Source of the DNA: Mesorhizobium sp. B4-1-4
GTDB lineage: Bacteria; Pseudomonadota; Alphaproteobacteria; Rhizobiales; Rhizobiaceae
Assembly (NCBI RefSeq): GCF_006439395.2
Contig: NZ_CP083950.1
Coordinates: 5,135,001 to 5,199,000, forward strand
Length of the DNA: 64,000 nt
Direction of reading: 5' to 3'
Part shown: piece after piece, positions 10,405 to 18,894 of the stretch
How the letters are laid out: every line of letters starts with the position of its first letter
Numbering within the stretch: the first letter of the stretch is position 1
Translations under genes and position numbers: made by a program
The notes under the pieces: generated by a model
Database searches by the model: none
Told to the model about the DNA's origin: nothing
Seen by the model: the letters and a program-made list of their open reading frames with translations, nothing else

Positions 10405-10742
10405 CATTCTGCGCAAGGCTCCCATGAACCTTTCCACTCCGGCCTGCGACTGACGTCCAGGTGCCGCATGGCGCGGCCCGGAAAGGAAGCCAAATGACCA
10501 GCAATCCAGAGGCTCCAAGGTCTCCGGGAACAATAGGAACTCGGCGCGGCCACCGCCTTCGGGACGGGGTCGATGCGCTGGGCTTTCGGCTGATTCCGTT
10601 GACCCTGCCCAGGAGCAGGCGTATCGTGGAAATGAGGAAAGCAGACAATTCGATCAGGGAAGAACGTGCCGGAACGCCGCGCCTTGCCCTGGTTTGCGCG
10701 GCCAATCCGCATGGTTCTCCCGTGGCTAACGGGGGTAGCGCC

Positions 10743-12725
10743 ATGTCTCGCGTCCGCGGCACGCTCGTGTCCTCTCTGAACAGCGGCGTGCGCGGTGCGG
10801 CGCGTGTTGGCGGCGGATTGCTGGCGCTGGCATTCACCGCCAGCCTGTGGCTTGGCGGCGCCCAGGCGCAGGACAGCCAGACCCGGATCATTTATCCCGG
10901 CTCGATGGCGGTCACCGGATTTTCCGGCACCATCATCCCCAATCTCGACTCTCCCGATTCCGAAAGCGGGGGCTTGCCGCCCGGCGTCGATCCCGTGGAT
11001 GAAACCTTCATCGACACCACCCAAGCCACCTTGCGCGTGTTCGACGTCTCCCATCTTGGCGGGCCGGCTTCCGGTCAGCTCGTCTTCACGCCGCCGCCTT
11101 TCGAGGTGACAGCGGGCCAGATCGGCCAGGTGTTCGGCCTCACCTACGACGACGGTATGCGCGATGGCGTTCCGTCGGGCATTCCCAACCTCTACGCCGC
11201 CGCCACCTCGCTGCAAGGCGTCGCGATCGTCACGCCGGACGCCGACAAGGACGGCAGGCCGGAGCGGCAGCGCCGCGGCAAGGCCGGCGCCACTTTCATG
11301 GACGGCCAGTTCGGCACCGAAAACGGTGGCGGACCGGGCACCATCTGGAAGATCGACGGCATCACCGGCCAGGTCTCCAAATTCGCCGAGATCGACACCA
11401 ACAGCGGTCCCGGTATCGGCAACCTCACCTTCGATCCCAATCACCGTCAGTTCTTCGCTTCGGACCTCGATACCGGCCTGATCCATCGCATCGACGCCAA
11501 TGGCAAGCTGATCGACACGTTCGACCATGGCGTCGCCGGTCGCCCGGCGCATGGTCTGGCTCCGGTCGCCGACGATGGCGCGGTGATGGACATACAGGGC
11601 GCGGCCTTTGACACCGAAGACCCCGAGACCTGGGGCTACACACAGGACGGGCGCCGCGTCTGGGCCGTCTCCTATCATGGCGGCCGGCTCTACTATTCGG
11701 TCGGCGAAAAGGCCGAGATCTGGTCGGTGGGCATTGCCCGCGACGGCACCTTCGCCGGCGACCCGCGCTGGGAACTGACGGTCAAGGCCGACAAGGACTA
11801 TGCCGTCACCGACATCGCCTTCGACAACAGCGGCTTCATGTATCTCGCTCAGCGCGGCCCGGTCGAAAACCGTTATGATTACAGCCGCTTCGCCGATTCC
11901 GGCAAGGGCGAGGCGATCCGCTACTGGCGCGAAAATCCCGACGATCCGGCGACGGAATCGGCCTGGGTGCACATGCCGCAGGAATATGCCGTCGGCTTCC
12001 CGCAGGCCAATCGGCAATCGGCTGGCGGGCTCGACCTGCAGTATGGCTATGACGCCGACGGCAATCTCGACACCTCGGTCTGCACGCAGACGCTGGTCAA
12101 CACCGGCGACAGATTGCGTGACAATCCAGCACTCGCCGGGCAACTCGCCGCCGGCGGGCCGCTTCCTGTGCATGGCGTGCAGATCACGCCCAAGGACCTG
12201 GTCAAGCCGGCGAATGTGCCGCCCTTCGGCTCCTGGTTCGTCGACTTCGACGGCTATTTCGAGGATCCCGAAATGGAAGGCCATGTCGGCGACGTCGCCA
12301 TCTGGCATCCCTGCGAGGGCCGCGCCGGCTATTATGAAGAAATCCCGGGCGGCTATCTGCCCCCCTTCTACCCGCCGGACTTCCCACCGCCCGGCAATCT
12401 GCCTCCCTGTCTCGATGTCGACGATGTGCAGTATTTCTGCACGCCTTCAGGCCTTGAGGCCGATCTCTATCTCCATGACCACGCCGGCTTCGGCGGCGAT
12501 TCGATCAAGGTCCAATCCAGGACGCCAGGCGTCGGGGTGACCACACCCATATCGCATGCGCCAGGCAGGCCGTACACGATCGACATCACCGGCCACAGTC
12601 CGGGCGACAGGGTCGATGTCGGGCTGTGTTTCTACAGGAAGTCCGACAAGGACAAGGGTGGCTACTACCCTTGCTGCAAGATGACCTTGCCGCTGCGCAC
12701 GCCAGCCATCAGCTGCGAACGTTGA
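10743..12725 (+). CDS. Large secreted protein of unknown function, beta-propeller-like
   Basis: I start this 660-residue protein at the ATG at 10743, preceded by GGGGG. It has a Sec signal peptide (positive n-region, hydrophobic LLALAFTASLWLGG, likely cleavage after AQA near residue 39). The mature part has repeated motifs such as GTIWKIDG, NLTFDPNHRQFFASDL, HRIDANGKLIDTF and IAFDNSGFMYLAQRGP, which look like propeller blades. A Pro-rich linker (GGYLPPFYPPDFPPPG) leads to a Cys-rich end. The next gene starts 10 bases later with its own strong ribosome site, so the two are a secreted pair. It is divergent from dnaK. I do not recognise a named family. Confidence 0.75.
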   Translation: MSRVRGTLVSSLNSGVRGAARVGGGLLALAFTASLWLGGAQAQDSQTRIIYPGSMAVTGFSGTIIPNLDSPDSESGGLPPGVDPVDETFIDTTQATLRVFDVSHLGGPASGQLVFTPPPFEVTAGQIGQVFGLTYDDGMRDGVPSGIPNLYAAATSLQGVAIVTPDADKDGRPERQRRGKAGATFMDGQFGTENGGGPGTIWKIDGITGQVSKFAEIDTNSGPGIGNLTFDPNHRQFFASDLDTGLIHRIDANGKLIDTFDHGVAGRPAHGLAPVADDGAVMDIQGAAFDTEDPETWGYTQDGRRVWAVSYHGGRLYYSVGEKAEIWSVGIARDGTFAGDPRWELTVKADKDYAVTDIAFDNSGFMYLAQRGPVENRYDYSRFADSGKGEAIRYWRENPDDPATESAWVHMPQEYAVGFPQANRQSAGGLDLQYGYDADGNLDTSVCTQTLVNTGDRLRDNPALAGQLAAGGPLPVHGVQITPKDLVKPANVPPFGSWFVDFDGYFEDPEMEGHVGDVAIWHPCEGRAGYYEEIPGGYLPPFYPPDFPPPGNLPPCLDVDDVQYFCTPSGLEADLYLHDHAGFGGDSIKVQSRTPGVGVTTPISHAPGRPYTIDITGHSPGDRVDVGLCFYRKSDKDKGGYYPCCKMTLPLRTPAISCER

Positions 12726-12735
12726 GGAGGGAAAG

Positions 12736-15700
12736 ATGACCATTCTTGCTCCTTCCCCGCTCGCGGCGAATCCTCAAAACACTGTCATGGAGACGATCAT
12801 GAAACCCCTGTCATATGCCAGGCGCGGTGCGCGCTGGCTGATGGCGGCCGGTATCGCGGTCGCTCTCGCGCCCGCACTGCCGGCTGTCGCCGCCCAGGGC
12901 GTCCAGGCCGCCAGCCCGGATGTCCAGCCGCTGCAGTTCGACAACCCGCGCATCATCAATCCTGAACCCGGACGCGTGGTGCCCTTCTTCACCAAGACGG
13001 GCGGTCAACGCAGCTGCGACTACGTCTTCTACACCTTGACCTTCGGTCTGCGCGGCGATCCCCAGAGCTTTGCCAACCCGCGCCTCGCGGCCGCGTTGAA
13101 GGCGGCAAAACTCGAATTCAAGGACCAGCTTCCGCATGGCCTCTCGATCGTCGACGTGCAGGTCGCCGGCGATGGCACGGACGCCTCCGGCGGGCCCTTG
13201 CCGGGTGCCGTCATCAGCAATTCGGCCGGTCCCAACGATACGGCAACGGTTTCCGATTTCCGGATTTCGGCTTCCGATCTCGATGGCTCGGGCGCGCTGA
13301 ACGAACGCGTCATCACCTTCAGGATCACGGCCAAGATCGACCATGCGGCGTTCCCCGCGCCAACCGTGGTCGACAATCAGGGCCTGATCAAGGTCACGAA
13401 CGGAACCGGCCCGGGCACCACCATCCCGTCGCAGGATCCGGGAAAGCCGGATGACGGCAACCTGCTGACCGGCGAAAAGACCTCTGTCCGCATCGACGTC
13501 ACCAAATGCGAACCGCCGCCTCCACCCCCGACCGATCATGAATGCCTCAAGGTCGAGCGCGGCACGGTCGACTGCGTGCCCGGCGGCGGCGCCTTCATCT
13601 ACCACATGCCGGTCGGCTCCGAGATGGGCGGCAAGTGGATACAGCTTTCGACGACGACGCCAGGCATCGCCATCATCCCCGACACCCAGCAGGTGCCGGC
13701 GGGCGGCGGCGTGCTTAACTGGAAGATCGTCGGCGCCTTACCCGGCGAGACCATCCACATCATCGTCACCGGCATCAACACCTATGCCGGGCCGAAGGAG
13801 GGCTGGGGGCTCTGCTGCACGCAAACGATCGACATCGTCATTCCGCCCGATCTCAAATGCCCGCCACGGGACAAGGAGCCGGACCTCAAGGTGGAAAAAC
13901 ATGCCGATGTTCCGCGCTGCACGATGGCCGGCGGCTGCGATTTCACCATCCGGGTCACCAATGTCGGCACCGCGCCCTATAACGGCAAGATCGTGCTCGA
14001 CGAGGTGACGCTGCCGGCCGGCTCGACGCTGAGTTCAGGGCCCAATCCGCCCTGGGTCTGCGTGCCCGGCGCCACTCCGATGACGTGCACCTATCCGGTG
14101 ACCACGCTCAATCCGGGCGCTTTTGTCGACCTCACGCTCGGCTTCAAGCCGGCCGCGGGCTGGCAAGGCAGCGTCCTGCGCAACTGCGCGGCCTACAACT
14201 ACGCGGCCAGCGGCAAGCCGCTGTTCGGCAGCCAGGCCAACGACCGCGGCTGCGCTTCTATCCCGATCTGCCGCCGTGGCGATCGTGACCGCGATTGCCA
14301 GCCGCCGGTCGAGAAGAAGGTCGACCTGATCCTGAAGAAGCGTGCCCGCTCCGAAATCTGCACCGCCGATGGCGTCTGCAGCTTCGTCATCGACATCATC
14401 AACAATGGCTCCGCTACCTATAACGGGCCGCTGACGGTGATCGACAATTACCCCGACGGCGCGCCTACATCCTCGACCTTCGGCCCGAGCCCGCCCTGGA
14501 CTTGCGGTCCGAATGGTCCTGGCCAGTTCCGCTGCGACAATCCCGGCATCTCGCTGCCTCCAGGCGCCTCGACGCCGATCGTCGTCAAGGCGGTGGTGCC
14601 GGCCAGCTACCGGTCGGACATGGTCGAGAACTGCGCCGAAGTTAAGCCTATCCCCGGCGAGGCCGATCTCACCAACAACAAGGCTTGCGCCAAGGAACGC
14701 ACCCGCCATCCCAACGCTGGCCAGCCTGGCCTGCGCATCACCAAGGTGTGCAGCGGCTCGTTGGCCGGCGCAGCAGTCGTCTCCTGCCGCATCACCGTCA
14801 CCAATGCCGGCACGGCTGCCCCCACCGGTCCGGTGCGGGTCAACGACGCCGCTACATTGGTATCCGGCGGAGCGCCGGTCCAAATCCAGACCGTCACATC
14901 AGACGGCGCGGAATGGGCGTGCGGTCCGGTGCCGGCCAACACGCTGTCGTGCCAGCTTCCCGGTGCCGTCATGACGCCCGGAACCTCCAGGCACTTCGAC
15001 GTGACGGTTTCGGCCAATGGCGAATTCGAGAACTGCGCGCGCGGCTCCTACGGTCCGGCGCAGGGCGACGACGTCGTCTATCCGATCGGCCAGGCCTGCG
15101 CCAAGGGCGGCGGCGCTTCGACCATCCGTGTCGAAAAGACCGGCGACCGCGAGTGCCGGCCCGGCCAGCCCTGCTCGTTCGACATCACCATATCGAACGA
15201 TGGGACGAGCCCCTTCTCGGGTCCGGTCCGCATCGGCGATGCGATCGGCGTGGAAGGGCTTGGCCGGCTGGAAGGCGTTGCGATCACTTCGATCGACCCG
15301 CCCTTCGGCTGCTCGCCCGAACCGGCAACCTTGCCCGCGTCCTGCATAACGAACCTGACGCTCGGCGCCGGCGAAAGCCAGTCGCATCATGTCACCGTGA
15401 TCATTCCCGATGATGGGCGTCTGGCCACTCTGCAGGGTAACGTCAACGGCCAGAACTGCGTCGGCGTTCTCTCCCCCGACACACGGGTGCAGGGCGGCGG
15501 TGACGTGCTGTCCGGCGACCAGGCCAACCTGCAAGGCGATCGCGGCAAAGCCTATGCGTGCCACCCCTTCACCATCGCCCATGAGGTGAAGAACCAGTGC
15601 TCGCCAGGCTTTGTCATGAACAATGCCGGCAGGTGCGTCTGCCCCGAAGGCACCACCTTCCGCAACGGCCAGTGCGCCGGCGGCGGCACCAAGCTCCTGC

Positions 15701-16602
15701 CGCTTCCCGTGCCTCCGCCGCCACGCTGCGTGCTGCTCGAAGGCCAGATCCGCACCGGGGACGGACGCTGCGTCTGTCCGCGCGGCACGGAGCTGGAGAA
15801 TGCCGTCTGCGTCAAGACAAGCAGGCCGGACTGCACGATACCCGGTTCCGTGCCGGCCTCGGACGGCAATGGCTGCTCCTGCCCCGATGGCACGCATCTC
15901 GACAGGAAGGCAAATGCCTGCGTCCGCGACAGGCCGAGGCCTGAGCAATGCACCATCCGTGGCCAGATCCACGACGCCGATGGCGATTGCATCTGTCCGC
16001 AAGGAACCGAGGTGCGTAGCGGCGCCTGCCGTCCGGTTCGGCCGAAGCCGCAGCAGTGCCGCATCCCCGGCCAGACACGCAATGCCGATGGCGATTGCGT
16101 TTGTCCGCAAGGGACCGAGCTGCGCAACGGAGCCTGCCGCCCCGTTCGGCCGGAGCCCGACCAGTGCACGATCCGTGGTCAGGTCCACGACGCCGACGGC
16201 AATTGCGTCTGCCCGCGGGGTACCGAGGTGCAAGGCAATGCCTGCCGGCGCAAGCAGCCGCAACTGGAGCAGTGCGATATACGCGGCCAGGTCCACAACA
16301 AGCGCGGCGAGTGTGTCTGCCCGCGCGGGAGCGAGGTGATCAATGGCGCATGCCGCAGGCAGCAGGTGGAATGCGCCCCGGGCTCGCAGATGATCAATGG
16401 CCAGTGCCAGCCGATCATCAGGCGGCGTTGCCCGGAAGGCACTATCGGGCGGTATCCGAACTGCCGGCCCATACGTGAGCAGGCTCCCCTGGAGCTCAAC
16501 CCGGGCCTCCTGCTGCAGCAGGTCCTGCCGAGGCGCGGCCTGCAGACCGACCAGCAACAGGATCCTGCTCCAAACAGGATCCTGAAACTCCAGCAGCAGT
16601 AA
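12736..16602 (+). CDS. Giant secreted protein with DUF11-like modules and Cys-rich tandem repeats
   Basis: 1,288 residues from the ATG at 12736, which has GAGGAGGG before it. An in-frame ATG at 12799 has its own GGAG and would give a more typical signal peptide (KPLSYARRGARW then a hydrophobic stretch to AVAAQ). Residues about 390-900 hold four DUF11/CARDB-like modules with recurring VEKxA..C..CxFTIxVTNxGTAPYNG and ...NCA patterns. From about residue 953 come roughly seven units of 33-36 residues with four Cys each (C-x12-C-x-C-P-x-G-T-E-x-x-x-G-x-C), EGF-like in spacing. A Gln-rich tail ends the protein. It is probably an extracellular adhesive or matrix protein; this is inference. Confidence 0.8.
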   Translation: MTILAPSPLAANPQNTVMETIMKPLSYARRGARWLMAAGIAVALAPALPAVAAQGVQAASPDVQPLQFDNPRIINPEPGRVVPFFTKTGGQRSCDYVFYTLTFGLRGDPQSFANPRLAAALKAAKLEFKDQLPHGLSIVDVQVAGDGTDASGGPLPGAVISNSAGPNDTATVSDFRISASDLDGSGALNERVITFRITAKIDHAAFPAPTVVDNQGLIKVTNGTGPGTTIPSQDPGKPDDGNLLTGEKTSVRIDVTKCEPPPPPPTDHECLKVERGTVDCVPGGGAFIYHMPVGSEMGGKWIQLSTTTPGIAIIPDTQQVPAGGGVLNWKIVGALPGETIHIIVTGINTYAGPKEGWGLCCTQTIDIVIPPDLKCPPRDKEPDLKVEKHADVPRCTMAGGCDFTIRVTNVGTAPYNGKIVLDEVTLPAGSTLSSGPNPPWVCVPGATPMTCTYPVTTLNPGAFVDLTLGFKPAAGWQGSVLRNCAAYNYAASGKPLFGSQANDRGCASIPICRRGDRDRDCQPPVEKKVDLILKKRARSEICTADGVCSFVIDIINNGSATYNGPLTVIDNYPDGAPTSSTFGPSPPWTCGPNGPGQFRCDNPGISLPPGASTPIVVKAVVPASYRSDMVENCAEVKPIPGEADLTNNKACAKERTRHPNAGQPGLRITKVCSGSLAGAAVVSCRITVTNAGTAAPTGPVRVNDAATLVSGGAPVQIQTVTSDGAEWACGPVPANTLSCQLPGAVMTPGTSRHFDVTVSANGEFENCARGSYGPAQGDDVVYPIGQACAKGGGASTIRVEKTGDRECRPGQPCSFDITISNDGTSPFSGPVRIGDAIGVEGLGRLEGVAITSIDPPFGCSPEPATLPASCITNLTLGAGESQSHHVTVIIPDDGRLATLQGNVNGQNCVGVLSPDTRVQGGGDVLSGDQANLQGDRGKAYACHPFTIAHEVKNQCSPGFVMNNAGRCVCPEGTTFRNGQCAGGGTKLLPLPVPPPPRCVLLEGQIRTGDGRCVCPRGTELENAVCVKTSRPDCTIPGSVPASDGNGCSCPDGTHLDRKANACVRDRPRPEQCTIRGQIHDADGDCICPQGTEVRSGACRPVRPKPQQCRIPGQTRNADGDCVCPQGTELRNGACRPVRPEPDQCTIRGQVHDADGNCVCPRGTEVQGNACRRKQPQLEQCDIRGQVHNKRGECVCPRGSEVINGACRRQQVECAPGSQMINGQCQPIIRRRCPEGTIGRYPNCRPIREQAPLELNPGLLLQQVLPRRGLQTDQQQDPAPNRILKLQQQ

Positions 16603-16622
16603 CCGCTGCGCGGCACAGACCA

Positions 16623-16658
16623 GAAACCCGCCCGAGCAATCTGGCGGGTTTCTTTCTT
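16623..16658 (+). terminator. Rho-independent terminator
   Basis: GAAACCCGCC, a 10-base loop and GGCGGGTTTC form a perfect 10-bp stem followed by TTTCTTT. It lies 20 bases past the stop of the giant secreted protein gene and closes that two-gene unit. Confidence 0.9.
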
Positions 16659-16803
16659 TATGACCCATGGGGCGAAAAATGGCTGCAAGACCGCCCTCTG
16701 GCCTGTGGCCTGCTGTGCTTGCGCCCTCGACAAGTCACCTGGAGCGCTTTAGGCAGTCGTTTCGGAGCGACCGGATGAAAAGGGCGCCCGGAAAGGCCGC
16801 GAG

Positions 16804-17481
16804 ATGAGCAAAAAAACCCTGATCGCACCCTCGGTGCTGGCATCGGATTTCTCCAAGCTCGGTGACGAGGTCGAGGCCGTGGCGGCGGCCGGCGCCGACT
16901 GGATCCATCTCGATGTCATGGACGGCCATTTTGTCCCCAACATCACCTTCGGCCCGCCGGTGATCAAGGCGATCCGCAACCGCACCAAGGCCTTCTTCGA
17001 CTGCCACCTGATGATCGCGCCGGCCGATCCTTATCTCGCCGCCTTCGCCGAGGCCGGCTGTGACGGGATGACGGTGCATGCCGAGGCCGGGCCGCATCTC
17101 GACCGCTCCCTGCAGACCATCAGGAACCTCGGCAAGAAGGCCGGTGTGTCGCTCAATCCGGCAACGCCGGAAAGTGCCGTCGAATATGTACTCGACCGGC
17201 TCGACCTGATCCTGATCATGACCGTCAATCCGGGTTTCGGTGGCCAGGCTTTCATCCCGGGGATCGTCGACAAGGTGAGACGGGTCAAGGCGCTGATCGG
17301 CGATCGGCCGATCCGCATCGAGATCGACGGCGGCGTTTCAGCCGAAACGGCTCCCTTGGTCACCGCCGCCGGCGCCGATGTGCTGGTGGCTGGCGCCGCC
17401 GTCTTCAAGGGCGGCAGCGTCGAAGCCTATCGCGCCAACATCGAGGCGATCAGGACAGCGGCCGACAAAGCCGCCGGCTGA
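16804..17481 (+). CDS. rpe: Ribulose-phosphate 3-epimerase
   Basis: This 225-residue TIM-barrel enzyme interconverts ribulose-5-phosphate and xylulose-5-phosphate in the pentose phosphate pathway. Signature motifs are APSVLASDFSKLG, HLDVMDGHFVPNITFGP (metal-binding His and catalytic Asp), MTVNPGFGGQAF and EIDGGVS with the second catalytic Asp. The length matches the family. It follows a strong terminator and precedes a 490-base non-coding stretch, so it is probably a single-gene unit. Confidence 0.97.
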   Translation: MSKKTLIAPSVLASDFSKLGDEVEAVAAAGADWIHLDVMDGHFVPNITFGPPVIKAIRNRTKAFFDCHLMIAPADPYLAAFAEAGCDGMTVHAEAGPHLDRSLQTIRNLGKKAGVSLNPATPESAVEYVLDRLDLILIMTVNPGFGGQAFIPGIVDKVRRVKALIGDRPIRIEIDGGVSAETAPLVTAAGADVLVAGAAVFKGGSVEAYRANIEAIRTAADKAAG

Positions 17482-17525
17482 CACGTCACGGGTTGCGCCG
17501 TTTCCATTCCGGCAGGCCGGCGAAG

Positions 17526-17623
17526 GCAATTCCAGGAAAAATGCATGGCGGTTTTCCGTCCGGAATTGCGCGGCAACAAGGCTTCGAACGGGTTGACGCG
17601 TTCCATCAGACGCGGAACCGGCG
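17526..17623. repeat. Palindromic intergenic element, family E
   Basis: GCAATTCCAGGAAAA and TTTTCCGTCCGGAATTGC face each other around a short centre, followed by a second block (GGTTGACGCGTTCC, GCGGAACCG) also found after the same palindrome at 30255-30359. The element lies in the 490-base gap between rpe and the GntR gene. The remainder of that gap (17624-17890) shows no gene I can support. Confidence 0.7.
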
Positions 17624-17897
17624 CCAAGGGCTCGCGCGCGGGGCACGATGGGTCGAGGGCCTGCTGCCGAATCGCTGGGCCGGACGGGAGGCCGGATTCG
17701 GCTACATTGTCGATGTCCTTTGCGCGCGGCAGAAAAGATGATCGCATGGGCACACAAGCAACAGATGATTCCGCATGCATACTGGTTGCAGAGCCGCACA
17801 AATTCGCGTGATCAGCAGCGGTCGGGGGCATATTTCTTCGTTCTTAAGTACAATGGCGCCATCCTCTGCTTGAGCGCCCAGAGGCCGGCGCTATGTG

Positions 17898-17907
17898 GTA
17901 CATGTAC
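17898..17907. promoter_or_regulatory. Perfect 10-bp palindrome upstream of the GntR gene (candidate operator)
   Basis: GTACATGTAC lies 66 bases before the proposed TTG start of the GntR/FCD regulator. FCD-type GntR proteins commonly bind short palindromes with GTnnAC-like arms near their own promoters, so autoregulation is plausible. This is a position-and-symmetry argument only. Confidence 0.35.
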
Positions 17908-17972
17908 GGAAGGGGAAATGTTTTTCGGACTCGAATTGCCCAAGACAAGAGTTGGGGGACAGGGAGTCGCTT

Positions 17973-18716
17973 TTGACATACGGCGCTGCCAATCTGCACG
18001 ACGACAGCACAGGATCCAAGAGCACGCTTGCCAGCACGGTCTATCATCAACTTCGTGACGATCTTCTCGCCGGCAACCTGGATACCGAAAGCAAGCTACG
18101 GGTCGAGTGGGTTGTTTCCAAATATGGTGCCGGTGCCTCTCCGGTCCGTGAGGCCCTAAATCGCCTTGCCTCCGAGGGGCTGCTCGGCCGCCATGACCAG
18201 CGCGGTTTCTTCATCATGCCGATCAGCGCAGCGGAGCTCGAGGAGCTGACGCGCACCCGCTGCTGGCTCGAGGAACGGGCGCTTCGTGAATCCATTGCCC
18301 ATCGCACCGCCGAATGGGAAGAACAGCTGGTGCTGGCGCTGCATCGCCTGGGGCGGGCGTCGCGTCTTTCGCCGCAAAATCTCTCCTCGCTCGATCCGGA
18401 TTGGGAGAAGTTGCACCGAACCTTCCACCGGGTGCTGATCTCGGCCTGCCGGTCGCACTGGCTGTTGAGCTTCTGCGATCAGCTTTCCGATCACGCCTAC
18501 CGCTATCGGCAAATGGCCAATGGTGGCGAGGGCGTTCAGCGCGACGACTTCGCCAAACACCGGCTGATCGCCGAATGCGCACTGGACGGCAATGCCGACG
18601 GTGCCGTTCAGGCCCTGATCGATCACTACCAGCTGACCACGGCCCTGTGCATGGAACGCTTCAAGCAAGCCGGGGATTCAAAGGCCGCCACCCCGACCCA
18701 AAGCACCCGACGGTAG
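17973..18716 (+). CDS. GntR-family (FCD subfamily) transcriptional regulator
   Basis: About 247 residues. The N-terminal winged helix has VYHQLRDDLLAGNL and ASPVREALNRLASEGLL, the standard GntR recognition pattern, followed by an all-helical FCD effector domain with the metal-site histidines in HRTFHRVLI, and KHRLIAECALDGNADGAV near the end. I choose TTG at 17973 because GGGAG stands six bases upstream. An in-frame GTG at 17895 has no ribosome site and would lie in the candidate operator. The neighbouring malonyl-CoA synthetase gene suggests a MatR-like role in malonate control, which is inference. Confidence 0.87.
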   Translation: MTYGAANLHDDSTGSKSTLASTVYHQLRDDLLAGNLDTESKLRVEWVVSKYGAGASPVREALNRLASEGLLGRHDQRGFFIMPISAAELEELTRTRCWLEERALRESIAHRTAEWEEQLVLALHRLGRASRLSPQNLSSLDPDWEKLHRTFHRVLISACRSHWLLSFCDQLSDHAYRYRQMANGGEGVQRDDFAKHRLIAECALDGNADGAVQALIDHYQLTTALCMERFKQAGDSKAATPTQSTRR

Positions 18717-18894
18717 CGGCCGGGTTCTTTCGGCGTCTCACTGCTCACCGCCCGCGACCTTTGCCGCGATCCAGTTTGCTGGACCCGCGTTTGCGGTCTT
18801 GACGGCGTGGCCGGGAAACGCGAACTCTTTGCCGTCGGCGCATGCCTTCCCATGGGGATGCCAGGCGCCATTGCCCTCGCTGCAGGAAGACGTC

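Noticed and set aside
10257..12308. N-terminal extension of the dnaK frame by 684 codons
   Set aside because: It is antisense to a signal-peptide protein gene with better coding features, and Hsp70 starts at MAKVIGIDLG with its own ribosome site at 10256.
14899..16668. 589-residue open frame on the minus strand
   Set aside because: It is a shadow of the Cys-rich secreted protein gene in high-G+C DNA; its composition is Leu/Ala/Arg/His-rich without any motif, and it crosses the terminator.
17545..17811. 88-residue open frame between rpe and the GntR gene
   Set aside because: It starts in a palindromic element, has no ribosome site and no recognisable motif.
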